Assembly (NCBI RefSeq): GCF_008704795.1
Contig: NZ_CP023690.1
Span: 9,000,501 to 9,064,500, forward strand
Direction of reading: 5' to 3'
DNA: 64,000 nt
Origin: Streptomyces spectabilis
Lineage (GTDB): Bacteria; Actinomycetota; Actinomycetes; Streptomycetales; Streptomycetaceae
In this document: piece by piece, positions 40,244 through 48,550 of the stretch
Numbering within the stretch: the first letter of the stretch is position 1
Layout: every line of letters begins with the position of its first letter
Notes under the pieces: model-generated
Seen by the model: only the letters and a program-made list of their open reading frames with translations
The model's database searches: none
What the model was told of the DNA's origin: nothing
Translations under genes and position numbers: made by a program

Positions 40244-40852
40244 TCAGCGCAGCGCGCCCTCGCTCATGTGCACCGCGCGCAGGGCGCGTTCGACGGTCTC
40301 CTGGTTCTCGCCGACCGGAGCCACGTAGTCGAGGACGGCACGCGCGGCGTCCTGCCCGAGCGTGCGGGTGATCACCCAGGTCGCGAGGTACTGGGAGGCC
40401 AGACAGCCGCCCGCCGTGGCGATGTTCCCCTCGGCGTGGAACGGAGCGTCCAGCACCGTGACGCCGCAGGCTTCGACGAAGGGCCTGGACGTCCTGTCGG
40501 CACAGGCCGGCATGCCCGACAGGAGCCCGAGCCGGGCGAGCACCAGAGCGCCGGAGCACTGCGATCCGATCAGCTGGCGCCCGGGATCCAGCGGCAGCCG
40601 GGAGACCAGCCGGTCGTCGGCGACCACATCGCGCGTCTTCACCCCGCTGCCGATGAGCACGACGTCGGCATCGGCGACGAACTCCAGCGGGCGCTGCCCG
40701 GTCACCTCGACGCCGTTCATCGACGTGACGCGCGGCGTCGGGGTCGTGATGAAGGCCTCCAAGCCGTCCTTGCGGCACCGGTTCACGAGCGCGGAAGCGA
40801 TGAAACTGTCGAGTTCGTTGAACCCGTCGAACGTGACCACGGCCACCTGCAT
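40244..40852 (-). CDS. DJ-1/PfpI family protein
   Basis: A 202-residue class I glutamine-amidotransferase-like protein. The nucleophile Cys99 sits in the elbow GSQCSGALVLARLGLL and an acidic partner at Glu13 is in place. The ending AVHMSEGALR and inserted DVVLIGSG strand fit the group that includes isonitrile hydratases and regulatory DJ-1 domains (without an AraC HTH here). No catalytic His is obvious after PFHAEGNIATAGGC, where a His lies close by. The gene appears monocistronic and is preceded by a long non-coding region. Confidence 0.82.
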   Translation of the reverse strand: MQVAVVTFDGFNELDSFIASALVNRCRKDGLEAFITTPTPRVTSMNGVEVTGQRPLEFVADADVVLIGSGVKTRDVVADDRLVSRLPLDPGRQLIGSQCSGALVLARLGLLSGMPACADRTSRPFVEACGVTVLDAPFHAEGNIATAGGCLASQYLATWVITRTLGQDAARAVLDYVAPVGENQETVERALRAVHMSEGALR

Positions 40853-41469
40853 CGCGGATCCCCTCCAGCTGGGCGTCGATGAGCCCTCCCACCCTCACCG
40901 CCGCACCACCACGAAGCACGGGCCAATCGACAGCCAGTGGCATGCCCGCCCGCCCGGGGCCCGACTGACGCGGTCCGGGCACACCTGGCCGCGCGCCGCC
41001 GTCGAGCCGGCCGCGGGGGACGGCTTCGGCTCGACGGCGGCGGGCCGGGGGCCCGGACGGGGTCGTCGTCACGGGCTGCCCGGCCTGTGGAGGATGGTCG
41101 GTTGACGCGCGCTCGCGGACTACTGCTCAGTCGCGTCCAGCGCGGTCGGTCTCGTCGTGGCGCCCTTGGACGGCCATGTCGTCTTCCCCCTCAACGGCGC
41201 AGCCAGGCACAGGTGCCTGGCTGCGCCGCGGACATCGTTCCCCCGAACCGGACAGTTCTTGTCCGCCCCCGTGTCCGTGCCACTTGGTTTCTACCAGCCC
41301 GCATCGGTGACACGTGTGTCCGTACGGGTGTTGATCGTGCCCGTATTCGTTCCGTTCGGCGGGGCATTGCCGCAGGACGCGCCCGCCCGCGCCTCCGTAT
41401 GCGGGTGTGGCGGTGACCGTTTCCTGCCCGGACCGTTCGGCGCGTACCTCCGCGGGGCCCGTCGGACCG
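40853..41469. other. 617-bp region without a credible gene
   Basis: Open frames exist on both strands, but their translations are Arg/Pro/Ala-rich antisense-type sequence, and the codon pattern of a real gene is missing. The region holds the promoter side of the DJ-1-like gene, one long perfect inverted repeat (41196-41227), and a less GC-rich stretch (about 41240-41360) ending at the MarR stop. It may be a decayed insertion or gene remnant. Confidence 0.5.
41196..41227. terminator. Perfect 15-bp inverted repeat
   Basis: GGCGCAGCCAGGCAC (41196-41210) is mirrored exactly by 41213-41227 with a 2-nt centre. It sits 240 bp beyond the MarR stop and 340 bp before the DJ-1 start, in non-coding DNA. 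It could be a terminator hairpin or a relic of a mobile element end. Confidence 0.5.
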
Positions 41470-41937
41470 TTAGGGCAGCGTCCCGCCCGCGTTGAGGATC
41501 AGCTGCCTGAGGACCTTCAGCGTGGTGACGTAGTCCGCGTCGGCGATGCCTTCATGGAGGGCGGCGCGGATCGCCGGGGCGTTGCGTGACAGGTCGACGC
41601 GGGCCTGTTCCCCCTCTTCGGTGAGCCACAGCCGGTCGTCGTCGTCCCGTCTCAGCCAGCCGCGCTTGACGAGCACCGCGGAGTCGGCCGCCAGGTCGTC
41701 CTCGGGCCGGATGTAGAGGCTCATGGCCTCCCGCAGTTCGGGCACGGTCATGCCCTGGCCGTCGGGTGAGATGTCGTTGACCGAGAGGTTGCGCAGCAGC
41801 CAGAACTGCGGCTGGGTGTAGCCCTTTTCGGCCTGCCGGTTCCGGGTGTACGTGATCAGCGCCTCGTAGGCCACGCCGGTCCAGTAGGCGGCGGGCTGTC
41901 CGGCGAGTTGGGCGTCGGTCGGCTGCTGGGTCGTCAT
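41470..41937 (-). CDS. MarR-family transcriptional regulator
   Basis: A 155-residue winged-helix regulator. The N-terminal dimerisation helix (YWTGVAYEALITYTRNRQAEKGYTQP) is followed by the HTH (MTVPELREAM, then the wing RRDDDDRLWLTEEG) and a C-terminal helix. This family senses small ligands and represses adjacent genes. The likely target is the epimerase-SnoaL gene just upstream on the same strand, whose promoter carries a 19-bp palindrome. AAGGGAAACGA precedes ATG 41937. Confidence 0.85.
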   Translation of the reverse strand: MTTQQPTDAQLAGQPAAYWTGVAYEALITYTRNRQAEKGYTQPQFWLLRNLSVNDISPDGQGMTVPELREAMSLYIRPEDDLAADSAVLVKRGWLRRDDDDRLWLTEEGEQARVDLSRNAPAIRAALHEGIADADYVTTLKVLRQLILNAGGTLP

Positions 41938-42015
41938 GAGTCGTTTCCCTTCGAGTACTTCGGGCGCTTCGGGTACTTCGGGTTCGAAAGCGGCTGCCGC
42001 GAGCCGTTCGTGGGG

Positions 42016-43326
42016 TCAGTCGGCCGCGAGGGTGTTCTGGGCGGCGCCGATGCGCCAGGCGCCGTCCTCCTTGGCCAGGATGTAGAAGGGGCGGCCCTCG
42101 GGCCGGTCGGCGATGCGGGTGCCGTCGGGGCGTACCGGCTGCTGGCGGACGTTCACCGCGGCGACGTCGGGCCGCAGGAACAGCACGCGCTCGACGTCGT
42201 AGACGGCGGTGGACTCGGCCGTCGCGCCGGGCAGCACCTTCTGGGTGAAGGCCGCGATCTCCTCGTAGCCCGAGAGCCGCTTGCCGTGGCCGGTGGTCCA
42301 CACGGGGTCCTCGCGGCGGAAGAGGCTCAGGAAGCGGTCGGCCAGCTCGTTCTGCTGGGCGTGCTCGACCTCGGCGACCAGGCGGCGGATCGCGGCCACC
42401 TCGGCGTCGGTCTCCGGGCCCTCGGGGGCCCCGAACACCTCGACCGGCCGGTACGAGCCCGACGTCAGCTCGGCCACCGCGCCCGGCCGGACCGGCTGCC
42501 AGCCGAGGGCGGTACGGGCGGCGGCGCCGCTGACGCTCTGGTCGAGGGCGAGCGCGTCCGCGAAGAGCCGGCCGAAGACCTCGGCGGCCTGCTCGACCGG
42601 CACCGCGTGCGGGGCGGCGAGCACTCCGGCCGCGCGCCCGGCGGCGCGGGCGAGGTCACGGACCGCGACGGCCGAGTCGCCGACGCCGTGCCAGACGGTG
42701 CCTGCCTCGGCCCGCTCGGCGGCGGCCACGAACAGCTCGGCCAGGTCGTCCACGTGGACGGTCGGCCAGCGCACGCCCTCCTCGCCGTAGTACTCGGGCA
42801 CTCCCTGCCGGCGGGCCCGGTCGACCAGGATGGCGGGGATGCCGCCGCCGCGGCCGTACACGATGGCGGGCCGGACCACGACCGCGCGCACGCCCTCGGC
42901 GGCCTCGGCCAGCACCCGCTGCTCGATCCGCGGGCGGTAGCCGACGATGCCGATCGGGTCGGTCGGGGCCTCCTCGCCGACCTCCTGGGCATCGCCGGTG
43001 GCGCCGAGCACCCAGACGCCGCTGGTGTAGACGAAGGGGCGGCCGGTACCGCGCAGCGGAGTGGCGAGCGCCGCGACGACGGCGGTGTCGACGTCCGCGT
43101 CGCCGCTCGGGGGAGCCAGGTGGATCACGGCTTCGATCTCGGGGGTCACCGCGTCGGCCAGCGAGGCCGGGTCCGCGGTGTCGCCGACGACCTGGCCGTG
43201 CCAGCCCCGGCCCGGCTGCGGCTCGGCGCTCCGGGTGAGCGCGACGACCTGGTGGCCCGCGGCGGCGAGGTGCTCGGTGACGGCGGAGCCGATGTAGCCG
43301 GTGGCACCGGTGAGCAGAACCTTCAT
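42016..43326 (-). CDS. NAD-dependent epimerase/dehydratase fused to a SnoaL-like domain
   Basis: A 436-residue fusion. Residues 1-285: extended-SDR Rossmann domain with TGATGYIG, HLAPPSG, and VVVRPAIVYG. The catalytic Tyr-x-x-x-Lys is atypical: the segment reads GYRPRIEQ, so Tyr is present but Lys is not at +4. Residues about 300-436: NTF2/SnoaL fold (EVAAIRRLVAEVEHAQQNELADRFLSLF ... VWTTGHGKRLSGYEEI), similar to SgcJ/EcaC. The fusion suggests a small-molecule oxidoreductase/binding pair. It starts at ATG 43326, 20 bp from a strong palindrome that probably binds the downstream MarR protein. Confidence 0.82.
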   Translation of the reverse strand: MKVLLTGATGYIGSAVTEHLAAAGHQVVALTRSAEPQPGRGWHGQVVGDTADPASLADAVTPEIEAVIHLAPPSGDADVDTAVVAALATPLRGTGRPFVYTSGVWVLGATGDAQEVGEEAPTDPIGIVGYRPRIEQRVLAEAAEGVRAVVVRPAIVYGRGGGIPAILVDRARRQGVPEYYGEEGVRWPTVHVDDLAELFVAAAERAEAGTVWHGVGDSAVAVRDLARAAGRAAGVLAAPHAVPVEQAAEVFGRLFADALALDQSVSGAAARTALGWQPVRPGAVAELTSGSYRPVEVFGAPEGPETDAEVAAIRRLVAEVEHAQQNELADRFLSLFRREDPVWTTGHGKRLSGYEEIAAFTQKVLPGATAESTAVYDVERVLFLRPDVAAVNVRQQPVRPDGTRIADRPEGRPFYILAKEDGAWRIGAAQNTLAAD

Positions 43327-43345
43327 GACATTCCCGTCGTGAGGA

Positions 43346-43364
43346 ACGAGATGTGACATCTCGT
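43346..43364. promoter_or_regulatory. 19-bp perfect inverted repeat upstream of the epimerase gene
   Basis: ACGAGATGT and ACATCTCGT with a single central G, ending 20 bp before the start codon. The size and symmetry fit a MarR-family operator, and a MarR gene lies two genes downstream on the same strand. Confidence 0.6.
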
Positions 43365-43504
43365 CAGGTGGTGTGCTGACTTGCTGCGCGTCCGCGCGCG
43401 GACCCACGGGGGAGTCGTGCGTGGACGCGCGAGGGGTGGGGCATGTGGTCGTGGAACGCGGTCCACGGGCACGGACCCGCCGCCGTCCGCGGCGGGGGCA
43501 CGGC

Positions 43505-44161
43505 TCAGAACCGCGTGACGGTCAGATCCGCCCAGGTGTCCCACAGGTCGAGCGCCGCATAGGCAGGCCGCCAGCGGTCCGCGTACGCGCGGTGCGCGGA
43601 CTCCGGCAGGAGCTGCGCCAGAACGGCGGCGACGGTCCCCTCGGCGGCGCCGTCCAGGATCCAGGGCAGGATCTGAGCCGCGTCGGCCTCGACGCGCCGG
43701 GCGTGGACGCGTCCGAAGTGCTCCCACTGCTCCTCTCTCAAGACGCTCTGGACCAGCGGGAAGACGGCCTCCTCCTCATGGCGGAGATGCCCGCGCAGAC
43801 CGGTGACCAGCGAGTCCGTGAGTTCACCGCACAGGTCGAGACCGACATCCGGGTCGGCAAGGGCCTGGTCGATCATCTGGAGCAGGCGGGCGAGCACGGC
43901 GTGCTCGGCCTCGATCGCCTCCAGCCGCGTCAGGGACAAGGGGTGACCGTGCAGAGCCTGTCGAAGGGAGGGCCACAGCGCGTCGTCCTCGGCGGAGTGG
44001 TGGGCGTGCAGAGCCGTCCGGAACAGCTGCCAGCCCGCGGTGCGCAGGACGTTGCGAGGATCGGGACCGGCGCGGGTGGTGGCCCGGGCGAGTAAGCGCA
44101 ACTCCCTTCGCAGGGCGTCGTGCATCGCGTACGTCACGGTCATGTCGAGCCTGTCTCTCAT
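43505..44161 (-). CDS. Hemerythrin HHE domain protein
   Basis: A 218-residue helical protein with the His/Glu pattern of a hemerythrin-like di-iron site: HAHHSAEDDALWPSL (about residues 52-66), IEAEHAVLARLL and GLRGHLRHEEEAVFPLV (about 120-136). Such proteins sense or bind oxygen, nitric oxide or iron. ATG 44161 has GGAGGG 8 nt upstream. A GC-rich hairpin lies at the 3' end (about 43477-43500). The downstream gene is the epimerase, with its own promoter. Confidence 0.85.
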   Translation of the reverse strand: MRDRLDMTVTYAMHDALRRELRLLARATTRAGPDPRNVLRTAGWQLFRTALHAHHSAEDDALWPSLRQALHGHPLSLTRLEAIEAEHAVLARLLQMIDQALADPDVGLDLCGELTDSLVTGLRGHLRHEEEAVFPLVQSVLREEQWEHFGRVHARRVEADAAQILPWILDGAAEGTVAAVLAQLLPESAHRAYADRWRPAYAALDLWDTWADLTVTRF

Positions 44162-44340
44162 GACTGGTCCCTCCAGGAACAGGGCAGCGCGAAGCCGCGC
44201 CCGACGGCGCGGGGCACCAGGGGGAAGAAGGGGCCGGGCGGTGACGGCCGGGGGAGCGAGTCCCCAGGAGCGGCCTGCCCGTGTGCCTCAAGCCTCCCGC
44301 GGGAGCAGCAGCCGGATCAACGCAAGCTTCGTGCGTTGAT

Positions 44341-44360
44341 CGATAACTCGACGGTTATCG
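44341..44360 (-). terminator. Hairpin just after the LysR stop codon
   Basis: CGATAAC (44341-44347) and GTTATCG (44354-44360) with a 6-nt loop, 4 bp beyond the LysR stop. It may act as terminator; the dyad could also bind a regulator. Confidence 0.45.
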
Positions 44361-44364
44361 GAGT

Positions 44365-45255
44365 TCAGAACCGTAGGGTGCCGGCCTCGCGGACCGTGTC
44401 GGCGAGGGCGCTGATCAGCTCGTTCTCCGCCTCGGTCCGCCAGACCAGGGCGAAGGACAAGGCCGCGAGGTCGGTGACGGGCAGCCAGCGGATGTTCGGC
44501 ATGCCCCAGTGCCGGGTGACATGGCTGGGAAAGCCGTGGATGATCTCGCCCATGCCGACCTGATTGATCAGCTCTTCGGCGTTGGTCACCAGGCTTCCAC
44601 GCTCGATCGGCCGCCCCTGGGCGGTATGGAAGGGCAGGTAACTGTCCTCCCAGTAGTCCGGCATGTTGGGGGCGACGGCGTGCTGGAAGTCGGCGAACAT
44701 CTCCAGGTGCGCCGACGTCCGCTCGGCGAGTGGGTGGCCGGCGGCCACCGCGAGGACCCGGGAGTCCGTGCACAGGACCGGGCCGACGGTGAGGTCGGGC
44801 TCCTGCACGGGCAGCCAGGTGACGAGCACGTCCATGGCGTCGTCACGGAGCCGGCCGAACGGATCGACGTACGCCAGCTGGCGGATCTCCAGTTCCCACT
44901 GCGGATGCCGCGAGCGGAACGTCCTCCAGTAGTGGTGCATGTCGACGAGGTTGAACGGCATCATGCCGACGCGGAGCCTGCCGGTGACACCGCTTGCGGT
45001 CATCCGGGCGCGTTCCAGGGACGCGTGCAGGCCCGCATAGACCGGCTGCAGGTCGTCGCGGAGCTGGCGCCCGACGCTGGTCAGGCGCACGGTGCGGCTG
45101 GTGCGCTCGAACAGCGCGGCGCCGATGCGCCGCTCCTGCTTCCTGATCGCCTGGCTGACCCGTGCCTGGGAGACCAGCAGCCGCTCGGCACTCCGGCCGA
45201 AGTGCAACTCCTCGGCCACCACCAGAAAGATCTCGATGTCCCGCAGCTCCATCAC
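44365..45255 (-). CDS. LysR-family transcriptional regulator
   Basis: A 296-residue regulator: N-terminal winged HTH (residues 1-60, ELRDIEIFLVVAEELHFGRSA and SQARVSQAIRKQE, the usual T of TQPALS replaced by VSQARVS) and a periplasmic-binding-like ligand domain (about 90-290) with VGMMPFN and EMFADFQHAVAPNMP. Target genes are not clear because the adjacent genes on both sides are oriented the same way or convergent. It may control itself or distant loci. Confidence 0.88.
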   Translation of the reverse strand: MMELRDIEIFLVVAEELHFGRSAERLLVSQARVSQAIRKQERRIGAALFERTSRTVRLTSVGRQLRDDLQPVYAGLHASLERARMTASGVTGRLRVGMMPFNLVDMHHYWRTFRSRHPQWELEIRQLAYVDPFGRLRDDAMDVLVTWLPVQEPDLTVGPVLCTDSRVLAVAAGHPLAERTSAHLEMFADFQHAVAPNMPDYWEDSYLPFHTAQGRPIERGSLVTNAEELINQVGMGEIIHGFPSHVTRHWGMPNIRWLPVTDLAALSFALVWRTEAENELISALADTVREAGTLRF

Positions 45256-45342
45256 GCCCCCCGTGTCCTTCTGCGGCCCGGCAGTCCGGAGGCTGCCGAG
45301 CCGCAGAAGTATATGTTGATCACCGTTGCGCGGGCCGGAGAG

Positions 45343-45906
45343 TCATGTTCGGCGCGGTACGGCTCCGTCCTGCCGGCGGTAGAGGTCGCGCAGCAGGGAG
45401 ATCTCGGCGCCGTGGTGGATCAGCTCCCTGTTGACGTGCAGGACGATGCCCTCCATGGGACGCCGCTCGGGACCCGCCGCGGGCGGATTCTCCAGGTCGG
45501 CGTCCGAGAGTTCGCGGACCCCGGCGTTCCATCTCTCGTACATCTCATCGAGCTGTCTCAGCGCCTCGTCGGCGGTCCCCGCGTAGGGGAACGTCCGGGA
45601 GTCGACGTCCTGGCCGCCGAAGTGCCATCCGACCCGATAGCCCAGACAGGAGACGATGACGTGCGCCAACCGCCAGGCAATCGTGGTCACCGGCGCGGGC
45701 TCCGGGCCGGGGGACGCGAAGTCCATCGTCCATTCCCCCGAGCCTTCCGGCATCGATGTGGCCGACGTGCCACGTGGGCGGATGCTCCAGCAGTCGCGCA
45801 CCGGCTCCCAGAAGTACTCCTCATCGGCGAGACCGTCCAGCCGAGGCCGCAGGTTCTTGCGCCAGTGCCAGTCCAACTGCTCCGCGAGCTGCACGCTTCT
45901 TGTCAT
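45343..45906 (-). CDS. DinB-family protein
   Basis: A 187-residue four-helix-bundle protein of the DinB/YfiT group. Metal-binding His candidates lie in AWRLAHVIVSCLGYRVGWHFGG and at the C-terminus in NRELIHHGAEISLLRDLYRR. The N-terminal QLDWHWRKNLRPRLDGL matches thiol S-transferase relatives that use mycothiol. The substrate is unknown. It is divergent from the HD-domain gene across a 76-bp spacer. Confidence 0.85.
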   Translation of the reverse strand: MTRSVQLAEQLDWHWRKNLRPRLDGLADEEYFWEPVRDCWSIRPRGTSATSMPEGSGEWTMDFASPGPEPAPVTTIAWRLAHVIVSCLGYRVGWHFGGQDVDSRTFPYAGTADEALRQLDEMYERWNAGVRELSDADLENPPAAGPERRPMEGIVLHVNRELIHHGAEISLLRDLYRRQDGAVPRRT

Positions 45907-45982
45907 TTCCGCACACTACATACAGCGGAAACCCGGCTGTGCCCCTCGCGGACGCCGTCGTCGCACTGCCCAAGGAGTGAAC

Positions 45983-46489
45983 GTGACCTCTGTCCGTGAG
46001 ATCGAGATTCTGGCTGACGGCGCGCACGCCGGGCAGACCGACAAGATCGGCGTGCCGTACGTCGAGCATGTCCGGGCCGTGGCCGCCGGGCTCCGCCCCT
46101 TCGGCGACGAACTCGTCATGGCGGGCTTGTTGCACGACATCCTGGAGGACACCGACTGGACCGCCGAGCGACTGCGGAAGGCGGGGGTGCCGACCCGGGT
46201 CGTCGAGATCGTCGAGGCGGTGACCCGTCAGCCGGGCATGGCATACGACGAAATGATCCGCCGCGTCACCGCCGATCCCCAGGCGACCCTCGTGAAGATC
46301 GCCGACAACGCGCACAACAGCCACCCCGCCCGGGCCGCGCGGCTATCCGCCGACCAGCGAGAGCGCCTGGCGGCGAAGTACCGCGCCGCGCGCGCCGTGC
46401 TGTGGCCGGCGGCGAACCGGGACGACATCGAGGCCGTCGTCCGCCTCGTCAACCCGTCGCTGCTCGGCGAGTTGGACACTCACTCATGA
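45983..46489 (+). CDS. HD-domain hydrolase, MESH1/RSH-like
   Basis: A 168-residue protein with the hydrolase-half motifs of RelA/SpoT: a first metal His in YVEHV, HDILEDTDW (His51, Asp52, Glu55, Asp56) and LVKIADNAHNSHPAR. Length and motifs fit small alarmone hydrolases that remove pyrophosphate from (p)ppGpp, with no synthetase domain. GTG 45983 has AAGGAG 5 nt upstream; GTG 45977 is in frame but overlaps that site. Cellular role inferred from family only. Confidence 0.82.
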   Translation: MTSVREIEILADGAHAGQTDKIGVPYVEHVRAVAAGLRPFGDELVMAGLLHDILEDTDWTAERLRKAGVPTRVVEIVEAVTRQPGMAYDEMIRRVTADPQATLVKIADNAHNSHPARAARLSADQRERLAAKYRAARAVLWPAANRDDIEAVVRLVNPSLLGELDTHS

Positions 46490-47060
46490 GCAGCGCGGGC
46501 GTGACGGCGCTTCCACAGGTGGCACGCGAGTTCAACGCCGTCCGCTGATCCGCGCCCGCGACAACCCCGGCCCGCCACGAACCGTCCTGTCCCGTCCGGC
46601 CGCACCTCGCATTTCCCGGGTGTCGGGTGCGTGGTTTCCGGTGCGTGGTTTCCGGTGTGCTTCGTGCGTCCTCCCAATGGAGGAATCCGCGTGCCGGTAG
46701 CGCCATTTTCGCTTCCGGCATGGTCAAACTGGGCGGGAAATCTGGTTTCGCCATGAAATGATGGGAAATCAACGTGCTTTGCTGCCCATCCGGTTCTCTT
46801 TCACGCGCCGCGCGGCATCCCTGGTGCCCGATAGCGCCGCTGTGAGCCTCGCCGCCTCCTCACAGGCGTTCGCCGACTGGCCGCCCCGGTGTGAAGGCGG
46901 CCGTCGCGCACCAGGGTCACTGCCGTGGCCGGGCAGTGCACTCCCGGGCTTGTTCTCACTGTTCCGTACGGCGGGCGTGCGGGGGGCACCGTGCGCGTCG
47001 GCGGCAACGACCCGACCTACCTCACACTCTCTGCCCCCACCGACGCGAAGGAGAATGACG
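46490..47060. other. 571-bp region upstream of the ACP operon
   Basis: Two tandem 14-bp repeats (46626-46653, GGTGCGTGGTTTCC) with a partial third lie near its left end, and an A+T-richer stretch follows at about 46690-46790. The short open frames look non-coding. The promoter of the ACP-ketosynthase operon should be in the right half, but no confident -35/-10 pair was found. Confidence 0.5.
46626..46653. repeat. Two tandem 14-bp repeats
   Basis: GGTGCGTGGTTTCC twice, followed by a truncated copy. Non-coding, 400 bp upstream of the ACP gene. Confidence 0.8.
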
Positions 47061-47327
47061 ATGGAGCCCGTCTACGACGTAATGGCCCGCCTGCTCACCG
47101 AGCATTTCGGCGTGCCGGAGGATCAGATCCGCCCGGATGCCACCTTCGAGGCGCTGGAGTTCGACTCACTCGCCCGGCTGGAGCTGGGCATGGTGCTCGT
47201 GGACACCTTCGGCGTGAGCCTGCCCGAGGACCGGGTGGACATGACGCTCGCCGAAGCGGCCGAGTACCTCACGGCGGCCGTCGGCGCGGCGGAAGCGGCT
47301 GACCGCCTGCAGAAGTCGGTCCGGTGA
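47061..47327 (+). CDS. Acyl carrier protein
   Basis: An 88-residue ACP. The phosphopantetheine site is Ser36 in EFDSLARLEL (DSL motif), flanked by the usual four-helix pattern. The second ATG (47061) is preferred because AAGGAG lies 7 nt upstream; ATG 47055 would be too close. Its stop overlaps the ketosynthase start (GTGA). It is distinct from housekeeping FAS ACP, which sits with fabD/fabH/fabF. Probably loads the acyl chain extended by the adjacent ketosynthase. Confidence 0.9.
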   Translation: MEPVYDVMARLLTEHFGVPEDQIRPDATFEALEFDSLARLELGMVLVDTFGVSLPEDRVDMTLAEAAEYLTAAVGAAEAADRLQKSVR

Positions 47328-48550
47328 CAGCGCGGGACATGGCCGTCACAGGGCTCGGTCTCGTCACCCCCGCGGGCGTGGGTGTCGAGGAGTCCTGGAC
47401 GGGGATCTGCGCCGGCAGCGGACTCGCGGCGCGCGACGAGGTCCTCACCGGTCTCCCCGTCGACTTCTCGTGCTGGGTGCCGGACTTCGACGCTGCCGCC
47501 CTGCTCGGCCCGCGGCTCACCTGGCGCATCGACCGGTTCACTCAACTCGCCATGGTGGCCGCCCGTCAGGCGGTGGCGGACGCGGCACTGGACCCTGAGG
47601 AGTGGGACGCGCCGCGGGTCGCCGTCGTCCTCGGCGTGGCTGCCGCCGGAGGTGACACCTGGACGGACGCCTACCGCCATCTCGCCGAGGGCCGCGTCAA
47701 CGCCATCTCGCCGCTCACACTGCCGCGTTCGCTGCCCAACATGGTCGCAGGCGAGGTCTCGATGGACCTGCGCGCGACCGGGCCCTGCCTCACCACATCG
47801 ACGGCGTGCGCCTCCGGGGCCACCGCTCTCGGCATCGCGCGCGACCTGCTGCGCTCCGGTTCCTGCGACATCGCGATCGCGGGCGGCACCGACTGCGCCC
47901 GGGTACCGATGGGGTCGGCCGCCTTCTACCGGCTCGGCGCCCTCTCCCAGCGCCGTGACGATCCGGCCGCCGCGTCCCGCCCCTTCGACGTGGACCGGGA
48001 CGGCTTCGTACTCAGCGAGGGCGCCGGCGTCGTCGTCCTGGAGCGCCCGGAGCACGCCCGTGCCCGCGGCGCCCGGATCCGCGGCTACCTCGCCGGATAC
48101 GGGGCCTCCGCCGACGGCTACCACGCCACCAGCCCCCGTCCGGACGGCGACGGCGCACGGCGGGCCGTCGAAGCGGCCCTCGCCGACGCCGGTTCCGAAC
48201 CGGCGGAAGTCCACCACGTCAACGCCCACGGCACCTCGACCCCACAGGGCGACCGCATCGAGGCGAACATGCTCGGCACCCTCTTCGGGTCGGGCACACC
48301 CCCGGTGACCTCCGTGAAGGGTGCCATCGGCCACACGCTGGGCGCCGCCGGGGCAGTGGAGGCCGCGGTGACGGTGCTCTCCCTGGAGCGGCAGCTCGTC
48401 CCGCCCACCGCCAACCTCAACCAGCTCGACGAGGGCCTGGCCATCGACGTCGTCACCAAGGCGCCCCGGGCCCACCGGATGACGGGCGCCCTCAGCAACG
48501 CCTTCGGCTTCGGCGGTCAGAACGCGGTGCTCTTCTTCCGGGCCGCATGA
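47324..48550 (+). CDS. Beta-ketoacyl synthase (FabF/KS-alpha type)
   Basis: A 408-residue ketosynthase with the full triad: Cys162 in STACASGA, His302 in NAHGTSTPQGD and His337 in GAIGHTLGAAGA. It lacks the chain-length-factor Gln substitution, so it is catalytic. It overlaps the ACP gene at the start and the MMPL transporter gene at the end (ATGA), showing one translationally coupled unit. No chain-length factor, ketoreductase, malonyl transferase or cyclase is nearby, so it is not a complete type II polyketide cluster. Confidence 0.92.
   Translation: MTARDMAVTGLGLVTPAGVGVEESWTGICAGSGLAARDEVLTGLPVDFSCWVPDFDAAALLGPRLTWRIDRFTQLAMVAARQAVADAALDPEEWDAPRVAVVLGVAAAGGDTWTDAYRHLAEGRVNAISPLTLPRSLPNMVAGEVSMDLRATGPCLTTSTACASGATALGIARDLLRSGSCDIAIAGGTDCARVPMGSAAFYRLGALSQRRDDPAAASRPFDVDRDGFVLSEGAGVVVLERPEHARARGARIRGYLAGYGASADGYHATSPRPDGDGARRAVEAALADAGSEPAEVHHVNAHGTSTPQGDRIEANMLGTLFGSGTPPVTSVKGAIGHTLGAAGAVEAAVTVLSLERQLVPPTANLNQLDEGLAIDVVTKAPRAHRMTGALSNAFGFGGQNAVLFFRAA

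Noticed and set aside
40937..41416. Open frame in the gene-poor region before the MarR gene
   Set aside because: Arg-rich, no motif, no ribosome-binding site, and codon use unlike that of neighbouring genes.
47061..48550. Type II polyketide synthase cluster
   Set aside because: Only ACP and one ketosynthase are present; chain-length factor, ketoreductase and cyclases are missing, so a full cluster cannot be claimed.
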